From assembly GCA_964634325.1 (NCBI GenBank), contig CAZWJF010000015.1, positions 11,907 through 75,906 of the forward strand: a stretch of DNA of 64,000 nucleotides. Direction: 5' to 3'. Below, one piece after another: positions 42,499 through 51,416 of this stretch. Source of the stretch: JAJXWB01 sp964634325 (lineage in GTDB: Bacteria > Pseudomonadota > Alphaproteobacteria > Rhizobiales > Beijerinckiaceae). Made by a program: the position numbers and the translations under genes. Each line of letters starts with the position of its first letter. The stretch's first letter is position 1. The notes beneath the pieces are model-generated. The model did no database searches, was not told where the DNA came from, and saw only the letters and a program-made list of their open reading frames with translations.

Positions 42499-42939
42499 AT
42501 GCGGGCCATTGCCGCGACACTGTTCTGTTGTCTTGCGACGGCCGCGTTCGCCGAAGATGCGTTCGTCAAGCCGACCATCGTCGATCATGCGATCCCTGCG
42601 TCCCTGTCCGGCAAGCCAGGCGATGTGGAAGCCGGCAAGAAGGTCGTCGTCAACAACAGGCAGGGCAATTGCCTTGCCTGCCACCACATCTCCGCGCTCA
42701 ACAGCGTGCCGTTTCACGGCCAGGTCGGGCCCTCGCTCGACGGCGTCGCCGAGCGTTACAAGCCCGAGCAATTGCGGCTGCTGCTGACGGATTCGAAGCA
42801 GGTGTTTCCCGACACTGTCATGCCCGCCTTCTACAAGGTGGACGGCTTTAATCGCGAGCGCCCGGAATTCGTTGGAAAGACCATCCTGACCTCACAGCAG
42901 GTCGAGGACGTCATCGCCTTTCTCGAGACCTTGAAATAA
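42499..42939 (+). CDS. soxX: SoxX, monoheme cytochrome c
   Basis: A 146-residue periplasmic cytochrome with a signal peptide (residues 1-18, cleavage after AFA) and one haem site CLACH at 58-62; Met108 in DTVMPAF is the likely second ligand. With SoxA it couples thiosulfate to the SoxYZ carrier. The ATG at 42499 is chosen because the signal peptide starts there. First gene of the sox operon. Confidence 0.94.
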   Translation: MRAIAATLFCCLATAAFAEDAFVKPTIVDHAIPASLSGKPGDVEAGKKVVVNNRQGNCLACHHISALNSVPFHGQVGPSLDGVAERYKPEQLRLLLTDSKQVFPDTVMPAFYKVDGFNRERPEFVGKTILTSQQVEDVIAFLETLK

Positions 42940-42959
42940 TTCGATACCAGGAGACCTCG

Positions 42960-43412
42960 ATGCGACCCATCGATAGACGCGACGTGATGCGGCTCGGAGC
43001 GGCCGCTGTGGCAGCGATGGCGGCGCCCGTCACGGCGTTTGCGGACGCCGCCGCGGAAGCTGTCGAAGCGATCAAGAAGTTCACCGGCGGCAAGGAGCCG
43101 ACGAAGGGCAAGATTTCGCTCGATCTGCCCGAGATCGCGGAGAACGGCAATACGGTGCCGCTCACCGTTGCGGTCGACAGTCCGATGACCGCCGATTCCT
43201 ACGTTCAGGAGGTGCTCGTTCTGGCGGAAGCCAATCCGAGCGCCGGCGTGGCGCATCTCACCTTCACCCCGATGTCCGGCAAGGCCGAAGCGGCGCTGCG
43301 CATTCGGCTTGCGCAAACCCAGAACGTTACTGCCGTCGCCAAAATGAGCGACGGCGGCTTCTTCATCGAGAAGAAGACAGTGAAGGTCACCATCGGCGGC
43401 TGCGGCGGCTGA
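42960..43412 (+). CDS. soxY: SoxY, sulfur carrier subunit
   Basis: A 150-residue protein with a Tat signal (DRRDVMRLG) and the hallmark C-terminal GGCGG (146-150), whose cysteine (148) carries the thiosulfate-derived sulfur chain. It pairs with SoxZ and is exported folded. It starts 20 bases after soxX. Confidence 0.95.
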   Translation: MRPIDRRDVMRLGAAAVAAMAAPVTAFADAAAEAVEAIKKFTGGKEPTKGKISLDLPEIAENGNTVPLTVAVDSPMTADSYVQEVLVLAEANPSAGVAHLTFTPMSGKAEAALRIRLAQTQNVTAVAKMSDGGFFIEKKTVKVTIGGCGG

Positions 43413-43428
43413 GCGGGAGGAGAACATC

Positions 43429-43755
43429 ATGGCCGAGAAGCCGCGCATCAAAATTCCGAAAGAAGCCAAGAAGGGCGAGGTCATCCAGATCAAGACGCTC
43501 GTCGCGCATCCCATGGAGTCGGGGCAGCGCAAGGATCCGCAGGGCAAGACGATCCCGCGCAAGATCCTCAACAAGTTCGTCTGCGAATTCAACGGCAAGC
43601 CGGTCTTTTCGGCGGCGCTGGAGCCGGCGATTTCGGCCAATCCGTATATTCAGTTCAATGCGCGCGTCGATGAGGCTGGCGCATTCAAGTTCACCTGGAC
43701 CGACGACGACGGTTCGACGATCACGGCGGAAGAAAAGATAACGATCAAGGCGTAA
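43429..43755 (+). CDS. soxZ: SoxZ, carrier partner subunit
   Basis: A 108-residue protein without its own signal peptide, as usual, because it travels out bound to SoxY. Segments such as VIQIKTLVAHPMESGQRKD match the SoxZ immunoglobulin-like fold. Follows soxY by 16 bases with GGGAGGAG before the ATG. Confidence 0.94.
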   Translation: MAEKPRIKIPKEAKKGEVIQIKTLVAHPMESGQRKDPQGKTIPRKILNKFVCEFNGKPVFSAALEPAISANPYIQFNARVDEAGAFKFTWTDDDGSTITAEEKITIKA

Positions 43756-43775
43756 ATCGCCGCTGGGAGGAACGA

Positions 43776-44603
43776 ATGGGTTGGACACGTGCGACAGGCG
43801 CGGTGGCGCTGGCGGTTGCCTGCGTGCTCGCGCAGGCCGGCATGAGCGCCGAGGATTCCGGCGGTCGCCAGGGCATCGACGCGCCGCCCGGACATGTGTT
43901 CAAGGTCATCGTTTCCGGCTACCAGTTTCGCACCAAGGAGACCCGCGCGCTCCAGGACGACGACCTCGAAAATCCGGGCATGCTGGCGATCGACCGTGCG
44001 AGCACGCAATGGAAGGTCGTGGAGGGCGCGGCCGGCAAGTCCTGCGAATCCTGCCACGGCGACGCGGCCAAGAGCATGAAGGGCGTCGGCGCGGCGTCTC
44101 CGAAATGGAGCGAGCGACTCAAGAAGCCCGTGACTCTCGAGCAGCAGATCAACATCTGTCGCACGGGCGCGATGCAGGCGCCCGCATGGAAATTCAAGTC
44201 CGGCGAGTTGACCGATATGACCGCGTTCCTGCGCCATCAATCGCGCGGCATGCCGGTGAATGTCCAGACCGACGGACCGATGACGCCCTGGTTCAACAAG
44301 GGCAAGGAAATCTATTACACCCGCTACGGTCAGCTCGATCTCGCCTGCGCATCCTGCCATGAAAAGAACAATGGCAAATTCATGCGCGCGGATTTTCTCA
44401 GCCAGGGGCAAACCAACGGCTTTCCCACGTATCGACTGCGCGACCAGCGGTTGATCCCGCTGCACGAGCGGTTCCAGGGCTGCATCAACGACGTGCGCGG
44501 CATTCCGTTCGAGCCGCAGTCCGACGAGTTCACGGCGCTGGAGCTCTATGTCGCCTGGCGCGGAATCGGCCTGCCGGTCGAAACGCCTGCGGTGCGCAAC
44601 TAG
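43776..44603 (+). CDS. soxA: SoxA, diheme cytochrome c
   Basis: A 275-residue periplasmic protein with a signal peptide and two haem sites, CESCH (90-94) and CASCH (191-195). Cys237 in GCINDVRG is the active-site haem ligand, which is a persulfide in known SoxA. A diheme SoxA is one of the two common SoxA classes. It forms the SoxAX complex that loads thiosulfate on SoxY. Confidence 0.94.
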   Translation: MGWTRATGAVALAVACVLAQAGMSAEDSGGRQGIDAPPGHVFKVIVSGYQFRTKETRALQDDDLENPGMLAIDRASTQWKVVEGAAGKSCESCHGDAAKSMKGVGAASPKWSERLKKPVTLEQQINICRTGAMQAPAWKFKSGELTDMTAFLRHQSRGMPVNVQTDGPMTPWFNKGKEIYYTRYGQLDLACASCHEKNNGKFMRADFLSQGQTNGFPTYRLRDQRLIPLHERFQGCINDVRGIPFEPQSDEFTALELYVAWRGIGLPVETPAVRN

Positions 44604-44642
44604 ACCATCTACGATCCTATAGTCGCGGCAGGGTGGAGCGAT

Positions 44643-46328
44643 ATGATCTCGCGTCGTGAATTCATGCAGGTCGCCGCTGCAACGGCCGCGGTTGCGAGCG
44701 GCGCCGGCTGGAGCCGCGCCTTCGCTCAACAGAAGCTCACGCAGAAAGAGCTTCTGGCTTTCGAGCCGCTCGGCAACGTGACGCTGGTTCACGTCACCGA
44801 CATCCACGGCCAGTTGAAGCCGCTCTATTTTCGCGAGCCCTCGGTCAATCTCGGGGTCGGCGAGGCGCGCGGGCGACCGCCGCACATCACCGGGATGGAC
44901 TTCCTCAAGCATTTCGGAATCGCACAGGGATCGAGCGCGGCCTACGCCCTGACGTCGGAGGATTTCGAGGCGCTTGCGAAGAGCTATGGCCGGATCGGCG
45001 GGCTCGATCGCGCCGCGACCGTGATCAAGGCGATCCGCGCCGAGCGGGGCGACAAGGTCGCTCTGCTGGACGGCGGCGACACATGGCAGGGATCATGGGC
45101 GTCTCTCAAGACGCGCGGACAGGACATGATCGATTGCATGGCGTTGCTCAAGCCCGACGCCATGACCGCGCATTGGGAATTCACCTACGGCGCCGACCGC
45201 GTGAAGCAGGCGGTCGAAAGTCTCGGCTTTCCGTTCCTGGGCCTGAACGTTCGCGACACTGAATGGAACGAAGCCGTGTTCGAGCCGTCGACGACGATCG
45301 AGCGCGGCGGCGTGAAGATCGCGGTGCTCGGTCAGGCTTTTCCCTATACGCCGGTCGCCAATCCCCGCTGGATGATTCCGAACTGGTCGTTCGGCATTCG
45401 CGAGGAAGATGTTCAGGCTCATGTCGACAAGGCGCGCGCTGGCGGCGCGCAGCTGGTCGTCCTGCTTTCCCACAACGGCTTCGACGTCGACCGCAAGCTG
45501 GCGACGCGCGTCAAGGGGCTCGACGTCATCTTGACCGGGCACACCCACGATGCGCTGCCCGATGTCGTGAAGGTCGACAAGACCTTGTTGATCGCCTCCG
45601 GTTCGTCCGGCAAGTTCGTGTCCCGTCTCGATCTCGATGTGCAGGGCGGCGAGATCAAGGCTTATCGCTACAAGCTCATCCCGCTGTTCTCGGATGCGAT
45701 CGCGCCTGACGCCGAGATGGCGGCCAAGATCGCCGAAGTTCGCAAACCGTTCGAGGCCGAGCTGACGAAGTCGCTGGGCAAGACGGAGGGGCTTCTCTAT
45801 CGACGCGGCAACTTCAACGGCACCTTCGACGATCTGATCTGCCAGGCGCTGCTCGAGGAGCGCGACGCCGAAGTCGCGCTGTCGCCGGGGTTCCGGTGGG
45901 GCACGAGCGTGCTGCCGGGGCAGGAGATCACTTTCGAGGACGTGACGAACGCCACGGCCATCACCTATCCGGCGGTCTATCGCATGGGCATGACAGGCCA
46001 GCGCCTCAAGGAAGTGCTGGAGGATGTCGCCGACAATCTGTTCAACGCGGATCCCTATTACCAGCAAGGCGGCGATATGGTGCGCGCCGGCGGTCTCTCG
46101 TACGCGATCGATATCGCGAAGCCGCAGGGACAACGCATTTCGGACATGCGCCTGCTCAAGACCGGCGCGACGATCGAGGCCTCGAAGGAATACCAGGTGG
46201 CCGGATGGGCCAGCGTGAACGAGGGGACGCAGGGGCCGCCTATCTGGGAGGTCGTGTCCTCGTTTATCTCGAAGCACAAGAACGTGCGGCTCGAACCCAA
46301 CCGTGCGGTGAAGGTGACGGGCGCTTGA
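44643..46328 (+). CDS. soxB: SoxB, sulfate thiol hydrolase
   Basis: A 561-residue dimanganese hydrolase of the 5'-nucleotidase family with a Tat signal (MISRREFMQV, then AFA cleavage region) and the metal-binding start VTDIHGQ. It releases sulfate from the SoxY-bound adduct. It starts 40 bases after soxA. With no soxCD downstream, the sulfane sulfur left on SoxY is not oxidised in the periplasm. Confidence 0.95.
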   Translation: MISRREFMQVAAATAAVASGAGWSRAFAQQKLTQKELLAFEPLGNVTLVHVTDIHGQLKPLYFREPSVNLGVGEARGRPPHITGMDFLKHFGIAQGSSAAYALTSEDFEALAKSYGRIGGLDRAATVIKAIRAERGDKVALLDGGDTWQGSWASLKTRGQDMIDCMALLKPDAMTAHWEFTYGADRVKQAVESLGFPFLGLNVRDTEWNEAVFEPSTTIERGGVKIAVLGQAFPYTPVANPRWMIPNWSFGIREEDVQAHVDKARAGGAQLVVLLSHNGFDVDRKLATRVKGLDVILTGHTHDALPDVVKVDKTLLIASGSSGKFVSRLDLDVQGGEIKAYRYKLIPLFSDAIAPDAEMAAKIAEVRKPFEAELTKSLGKTEGLLYRRGNFNGTFDDLICQALLEERDAEVALSPGFRWGTSVLPGQEITFEDVTNATAITYPAVYRMGMTGQRLKEVLEDVADNLFNADPYYQQGGDMVRAGGLSYAIDIAKPQGQRISDMRLLKTGATIEASKEYQVAGWASVNEGTQGPPIWEVVSSFISKHKNVRLEPNRAVKVTGA

Positions 46329-46350
46329 CCCACCTCTGAAGGATCGATCC

Positions 46351-47442
46351 ATGGACGGATTGCGCGCGCTGCTCTCCGAAAACGCGGCTGTTGCGCAGGC
46401 GCTCGGCGGGCTCGTCATCGGCGCGTTCTTCGGCTTCGTCGTGCAACGCACGAATTTCTGCACGATGGGGTCGATCTCGGACATGATGACCTTCGGCGAC
46501 GGCCGGCGCTTTCGCGCCTGGCTTCTTGCGTCGGCGGTCGCCATCGTCGGCGCGCAGGCGTTGGCGGCAGGCGGCCTCGTGGATCTGACGAAGTCCATGT
46601 ATCTGTCCGCCACGCTCGACTGGGCCGGCGCGATCATCGGCGGGCTCTTGTTCGGCTTCGGGATGGTGTTCGCCGGCGGATGCGCCAGCCGCAATCTGGT
46701 GCGCGCCGGCAGCGGCGACCTGCGTTCGTTGTTCGTCGTCATCCTGATCGGGATCGCTGGCTATGCGGCGATCGGCGGGTTGATCGGCCCGCTGCGCGCC
46801 AGTCTCGCCTCGGCGACGTCGCTGCATCTCGACGCGTGGAATATTTCGAACCAGAGCGTCGGCGCCCTGCTCGCACATGTGACAGGGCTTGCGCCGCGGT
46901 CAGCGGAGACGATCGCGGCGGGCGCGCTCGTGCTGGCGATCATCGCCTACTGCTTCTCGGACGCCGCGTTCCGCACGTCGCCGATGCATGTCGCCTCGGG
47001 GCTGCTGGTCGGCGTCGCGGTCGTCGCCGGCTGGGCGCTGACCGGTCTGGCCGTCGACGAGATGGCCGAGACGGCGACCGCGCCGGGTTCGTTGTCGTTC
47101 GTGCGCCCGTCCGGCGACACGCTCGAGTGGATCCAGAGATTCACGGCGCAGCGCATTCCCGGGTTCGGCGTCGCCTCGGTGCTGGGGGCGCTGCTCGGCG
47201 CGTTCCTGGGCGCGATGTCCTCCGGCCGCTTCAAGCTTGCGACGTTTCAGGATACGTCCGACACATTGCGCAACATGTTCGGCGCGATCCTGATGGGCGT
47301 CGGCGGCGTGGTCGCGCTGGGCTGCACAGTCGGGCAGGCGGTGACCGGGGTCTCGACTCTCGCTATCGGTTCGATCATGGTTTTCGCCGCGATCGTCATC
47401 GGCGGCGTCGTCGGGATCAAGACGATCGAAAATATGGCGTGA
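46351..47442 (+). CDS. soxT: SoxT-type YeeE/YedE family sulfur transporter
   Basis: A 363-residue membrane protein of the YeeE/YedE family with the conserved cysteine motifs QRTNFCTMG, GGCASRNLVR and LGCTVGQAVTG and about nine to ten hydrophobic segments. Family members move thiosulfate or related sulfur species through the membrane. Placement after soxB supports the name soxT; it may bring sulfane sulfur into the cytoplasm for Dsr, or thiosulfate for sensing. Confidence 0.82.
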   Translation: MDGLRALLSENAAVAQALGGLVIGAFFGFVVQRTNFCTMGSISDMMTFGDGRRFRAWLLASAVAIVGAQALAAGGLVDLTKSMYLSATLDWAGAIIGGLLFGFGMVFAGGCASRNLVRAGSGDLRSLFVVILIGIAGYAAIGGLIGPLRASLASATSLHLDAWNISNQSVGALLAHVTGLAPRSAETIAAGALVLAIIAYCFSDAAFRTSPMHVASGLLVGVAVVAGWALTGLAVDEMAETATAPGSLSFVRPSGDTLEWIQRFTAQRIPGFGVASVLGALLGAFLGAMSSGRFKLATFQDTSDTLRNMFGAILMGVGGVVALGCTVGQAVTGVSTLAIGSIMVFAAIVIGGVVGIKTIENMA

Positions 47443-47475
47443 GCGATTGCGCCGCCACAAAGGGAGGCCGTCGAC

Positions 47476-47916
47476 ATGGATCGGCGTCGACTTGTCATGG
47501 CCTTGGCGTTCGCGGCGGCCCTGCCGCGCATCGCACGCGCCGAAAGCAAGCCGCATCGGCTGTTGCTGCAGATCAGCGACAATGATCCCGCGAAGATGCG
47601 CGAGGTTCTCGACGTCGCCGCCAATGTCTCGCGGTATTATTCAGGCCTCAATCAGGAGGTCGAAGTCGCCGTTGTCGCGTTCGGCGCCGGCATCGAAATG
47701 CTTCTCGCCAATCGGTCGCCGGTCGAGGAGCGGCTAGCAAATTACTTCAAGGCGCTGCCTGACGTCGCCTTCAAAGCCTGTGGCAACACCTTGCGCACGC
47801 TGGCGGCCAAAGAAGGCGCCGAGCCGCCGGTCATGAAGGGCGTCGAGATCGTTCCGGTCGGCGTTGCTGCGATCTTGGAGATGGCGGAACAGGGATGGAC
47901 GGTCGTGCGTCCCTGA
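47476..47916 (+). CDS. Exported DsrE-like protein 1
   Basis: A 146-residue protein with an N-terminal export signal (MDRRRLVMALAFAAALPRIARA; the RRR and hydrophobic stretch fit Tat or Sec). The mature part has the DsrE fold with a cysteine at 102 in FKACGNTLR. It ends GWTVVRP. It follows soxT by 33 bases and is a paralogue of the next gene. A role as a periplasmic sulfur relay or chaperone for Sox is plausible but not shown. Confidence 0.8.
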   Translation: MDRRRLVMALAFAAALPRIARAESKPHRLLLQISDNDPAKMREVLDVAANVSRYYSGLNQEVEVAVVAFGAGIEMLLANRSPVEERLANYFKALPDVAFKACGNTLRTLAAKEGAEPPVMKGVEIVPVGVAAILEMAEQGWTVVRP

Positions 47917-47964
47917 CGGCCCGCGCAACGACGTAGGGCCCTGGTCGCAACATCGGAGGAAACT

Positions 47965-48408
47965 ATGGAACGCAGGGATCTCTTCAGGAAATCGCTCGCC
48001 GGCGCGCTCGGCGTATTCGGCTTGACGACAACGGCGCGCGCCGCCGAGTCGAGCGCGCGGATTCGCGTCGTCTATCACCTGTCGGATCTCGACAAGGTCA
48101 ATTTCGTGCTGGGGAACATCCAGAACCATCTCACGGGCGTCGGCGGGCGGGAGCACGCCGACATCAGGCTCGTGGTGCACGGGCCGGCGCTCAAGGCGTT
48201 CCATTCGATCTCGGCCGAAAAGAACATGTCGCAGGCGGCCGAGGGGCTGATGAAAGCCGGCGTCGGGTTCGACGCCTGCGCGAACACCATGCGTGCGCAG
48301 GGCGTGAAGCTCGACGATCTGCTGCCGGGTTTCGGCGTCGCGGAGAAAGGCGGGGTCGTGCGCCTGACCGAACTTCAGATGCAGGGTTATCATTATCTGC
48401 GACCCTGA
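47965..48408 (+). CDS. Exported DsrE-like protein 2
   Basis: A 147-residue protein with a Tat-like signal (ERRDLFRKSLAGALGVFG). The body is DsrE-like with the cysteine at 105 in FDACANTMR and ends GYHYLRP, matching the ending of the neighbouring paralogue. The pair probably form a complex. GGAGG lies before the ATG. It ends the sox operon, 6 bases from a convergent SDR gene. Confidence 0.8.
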   Translation: MERRDLFRKSLAGALGVFGLTTTARAAESSARIRVVYHLSDLDKVNFVLGNIQNHLTGVGGREHADIRLVVHGPALKAFHSISAEKNMSQAAEGLMKAGVGFDACANTMRAQGVKLDDLLPGFGVAEKGGVVRLTELQMQGYHYLRP

Positions 48409-48414
48409 TCGGGC

Positions 48415-49176
48415 TCACGACCTGAATTGCACGCCGCCGTCGACGTCGATCACGGTTCCACTGACATAGGCGAGACGGTCGGAGGCGAGCATTGCTGTCA
48501 GAGCTGCTATCTCCTCAGGCTCCGCGGGCCTGCCGAAGGGCAGGCCCTTCAGAAAATCCTGCCATCGGCTTTCGTCGCCATCGCGCTGGCGCGCCCGCGC
48601 CTTGGACAATTCGACGATCCGGTCCGTGCGCGTGGAAGCCGGGTTGATCGCCACGACGCGCACGCCGCTGTCCGGCGTCTTGCCGCCCAGCGCTTTCGTG
48701 AAGGCGATGAGCGCCGCATTGCCGGCTGCGCCGCAGACATAGTCCCAGCGCGGCGCGACGCCGGCGAGGCCGATGATGTTCACCACGACGCCGGATCGTC
48801 GCGCCATCATAGCGGGCAGGTAGAGCTGTGTAAGATGGATGTAGCCGAAGACCTTGAGGCTCCAAGCGTCGGTCCAGCGATCGAGTGAAATGTCGAACAA
48901 GCCGCCGCCCGGGATCGCTCCCGCGTTGTTGACCAGGATGTCGGGCGCGGCGTGGGCGGCGGCAAGGCGCATACGCTCGTCTGCGCGCGAAAGGTCGGCC
49001 GCAAAAGACGTCGCGCCTGGTCCAAGTTGCGCGCAGGCTTCAGCGAGCCGCGCCGGGTCGCGCGCCACCAGAAGGACCTCGCAGCCCTCCGCGATCAGCG
49101 TCTGTGCGCATGCGAAGCCAATTCCCTTGGATGCGCCGGTGACGATGGCGCGCTTGCCCCGAAGTCCGAGATCCAT
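48415..49176 (-). CDS. SDR-family protein lacking the catalytic lysine
   Basis: A 253-residue short-chain dehydrogenase fold with TGASKGIG (13-20) and NNAG (83-86) for cofactor binding. The catalytic pattern is unusual: Tyr146 is followed by CGAAG, so the Lys expected at 150 is Ala, and no Ser stands 13 residues before the Tyr. Activity may differ from normal SDRs. The ATG at 49176 has GGGAGA 6-7 bases upstream. Substrate unknown. Confidence 0.85.
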   Translation of the reverse strand: MDLGLRGKRAIVTGASKGIGFACAQTLIAEGCEVLLVARDPARLAEACAQLGPGATSFAADLSRADERMRLAAAHAAPDILVNNAGAIPGGGLFDISLDRWTDAWSLKVFGYIHLTQLYLPAMMARRSGVVVNIIGLAGVAPRWDYVCGAAGNAALIAFTKALGGKTPDSGVRVVAINPASTRTDRIVELSKARARQRDGDESRWQDFLKGLPFGRPAEPEEIAALTAMLASDRLAYVSGTVIDVDGGVQFRS

Positions 49177-49256
49177 GAATTTCTCTCCCGCGGTCTTGCG
49201 TTCATTGTCGCGCGGCGCCACGTTTTTTTCAAAACGTTCAACCGCCGGAGCGCGAG

Positions 49257-49565
49257 ATGGTTCTCCTGGAATTCGCCATGGCGCCGCGCGGGGTCGGCGA
49301 GAGCCTCAGCGCGCATGTCGCGCGCATCCTCGACATCATCGACCGATCGGGCCTCTCTTACCAGTTGACGCCCATGGGCACGATCATCGAGGGCGAGTGG
49401 GACGAGGCGATGGCCGTGGTCACCGCCTGTTTCAAAGCGCTCGAAAAGGACTGCCCGCGCATAGGCCTCAATCTGAAAGCCGACTGGAAGCCGGGCGGAG
49501 AGACGCGCCTGTCGAGCAAGATCGACAGCGTCGAGAAGCTGGTCGGACGCAAGCTGCGGACATGA
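49257..49565 (+). CDS. MTH1187-family thiamine-binding-type small protein
   Basis: A 102-residue protein of the MTH1187/YkoF-like family (VLLEFAMAPRGVGESLSAHVA, YQLTPMGTIIEG). Members bind thiamine-like molecules or have unknown regulatory roles. It stands alone between two SDR genes. No signal peptide. Confidence 0.75.
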   Translation: MVLLEFAMAPRGVGESLSAHVARILDIIDRSGLSYQLTPMGTIIEGEWDEAMAVVTACFKALEKDCPRIGLNLKADWKPGGETRLSSKIDSVEKLVGRKLRT

Positions 49566-49628
49566 TCGGCGCGACGCGCCGGCTCCGCGGTCGCCCGCCG
49601 CCGAACGAACGATGACCGGAGGAAACGC

Positions 49629-50597
49629 ATGAAAGACTTCGCTGGCAAGATCGCTGTCGTCACCGGCGGCGGAACGGGCATGGGGCGCGAACTGGTCAGG
49701 CAATTGATCGCGGAAGGCTGCCATGTCGCGCTGTGCGACGTCTCCGTCGAGGCCATGCAAGAGACGCGACGAATGTGCGAGACGGATGGGCTGCCGCAGG
49801 GACTGCGCGTCACAACACATGTCGCGGACGTTTCCGAGGAATCGCAATTGATCCGGTTCCGCGACGAAATCGCGGATCAGCATATGACCGATCACGTCCA
49901 CCTGCTGTTCAACAATGCGGGCGTCGGCGGAGGCGGCAGTCTGTTCACCAATTCGCGCGAGCAATGGGAGCGCACGTTCAACATCTGCTGGGGCGGCGTC
50001 TATCTCGGGACGCGTGTCTTCATGCCGATGCTGGTCAATGCGAACGAGGCGCACATCGTCAACACGTCGAGCGTCAACGGCTTCTGGGCGTCGCTGGGCC
50101 CTGACGTTTCGCATACGGCCTACAGCGCCGCCAAATTCGCAGTGAAGGGATTTACGGAGGCGTTGATCGGCGACCTGCGGCTCAACGCTCCACATGTGAA
50201 ATGTTCTGTGGTGATGCCGGGCCACATCGGCACTTCGATCGTTTCAAACTCGCGCCGTGTTCACAATGGCGGTTCTTCCGACAGCGTCTCCGCCAGCGAG
50301 ATCGCGATGTTGCGCGTCCGTTTGTCGCGCGCCGGGATCGCCGTGGACAAGATGAGCGACGAACAGGTCGCAGCCGCCGGCGCCGCCGTCGCCAAAGCGT
50401 TTCTCGAGAATGCGCCGACGACGGCGGCCGAGGCGGTGAAGATTATCCTGGCGGGCGTGCGGGAAGAGCGCTGGCGGATACTTGTGGGCGCCGACGCGCA
50501 CGAACTCGATCGGCGCGTGCGCGCCGAGCCCGAGCAGGCCTATGAAGCGGAGTTTCACCGCAGCTTCGTCGCGGACGTCGGCTGGCGCCTCGGTTAG
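49629..50597 (+). CDS. Short-chain dehydrogenase/reductase
   Basis: A 322-residue SDR with a complete catalytic pattern: TGGGTGMG for the cofactor, NNAG, and YSAAK with a Ser in NTSSVNG. It has a longer C-terminal extension than the neighbour. It may act on an alcohol or ketone; the substrate cannot be told. GGAGGAAACG precedes the ATG. Confidence 0.85.
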   Translation: MKDFAGKIAVVTGGGTGMGRELVRQLIAEGCHVALCDVSVEAMQETRRMCETDGLPQGLRVTTHVADVSEESQLIRFRDEIADQHMTDHVHLLFNNAGVGGGGSLFTNSREQWERTFNICWGGVYLGTRVFMPMLVNANEAHIVNTSSVNGFWASLGPDVSHTAYSAAKFAVKGFTEALIGDLRLNAPHVKCSVVMPGHIGTSIVSNSRRVHNGGSSDSVSASEIAMLRVRLSRAGIAVDKMSDEQVAAAGAAVAKAFLENAPTTAAEAVKIILAGVREERWRILVGADAHELDRRVRAEPEQAYEAEFHRSFVADVGWRLG

Positions 50598-50669
50598 AAT
50601 TTGACGCGACGCGATTGGCGACGCGGGCCGTCGACCCTATGATCCCGTTCTCGAATTCGGGAGATTGTC

Positions 50670-51170
50670 ATGGCGTTCAAGGTCACGAGCGACAGCTTCA
50701 AGGACGGCGACTATCTGGCGCTGGACCATGTGCTGAGTCAGGACTTCGGCTTCGGCTGCGCGGGCGGCAACAAATCGCCGCACCTTTCGTGGACCGGCGC
50801 GCCGGAGGGGACGAAGAGCTTCGCCGTGACCTGCTACGATCCGGATGCGCCGACGGGCTCGGGCTTCTGGCATTGGCTCGTCGTGAACATTCCCGCCGAC
50901 GTCACGTCTCTGGCGCTGGATGCCGGAAATCCGAAATCGCCGAAACTTCCTGCCGGCGCTCTGCAGACGCGCACCGATTTCGGAGCGCCGGGCTATGGAG
51001 GGCCGTGTCCGCCGCAGGGCGATCATCCGCATCGCTATCTGTTCACGGTGTTCGCGGTCTCGGCCGAGAGCCTGCCGGTCGCGGCTGACACGTCCGCCGC
51101 GGTCGTCGGCTTCAATCTGCATTTCGCGACGCTCGCGAAATCCACGATCATGGGTCTGTTCAAACGCTGA
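50670..51170 (+). CDS. PEBP family protein (YbhB/YbcL type)
   Basis: A 166-residue phosphatidylethanolamine-binding-like protein. Family segments seen are CYDPDAPTGSGFWHWLVVN and PGYGGPCPPQGDHPHRYLF. No signal peptide. Bacterial members are Raf-kinase-inhibitor-like with unknown physiological role. Confidence 0.9.
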   Translation: MAFKVTSDSFKDGDYLALDHVLSQDFGFGCAGGNKSPHLSWTGAPEGTKSFAVTCYDPDAPTGSGFWHWLVVNIPADVTSLALDAGNPKSPKLPAGALQTRTDFGAPGYGGPCPPQGDHPHRYLFTVFAVSAESLPVAADTSAAVVGFNLHFATLAKSTIMGLFKR

Positions 51171-51223
51171 CCGCGCCACGCAGTCCGATGGTCAACAGGG
51201 TCTGAACGGCCGGTCGGACAATT

Positions 51224-51288
51224 TAGCCGCTTCGTCGCGCTATCAGGCGAAGACCGTTGGAATTGAAGGGCATAGCCGCTTCGTCGCG
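51224..51288. repeat. 16-bp direct repeat
   Basis: TAGCCGCTTCGTCGCG occurs at 51224-51239 and again at 51273-51288 in the gap before the GGDEF-EAL gene. The copies are exact. The rest of this 246-base gap has an AT-rich patch at 51294-51362, a probable promoter area. Confidence 0.7.
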
Positions 51289-51416
51289 AGTGCTAATATG
51301 CGATAACCATCTGATAAAAAACGTATTTTTCCGAGCTATGACACTACGTTATTAATTGTGGCGTAACTGCGTTCTGCGAGCTTTCTCCCGTGTGCAACCG
51401 ACGCGTGGGCGGCGAC

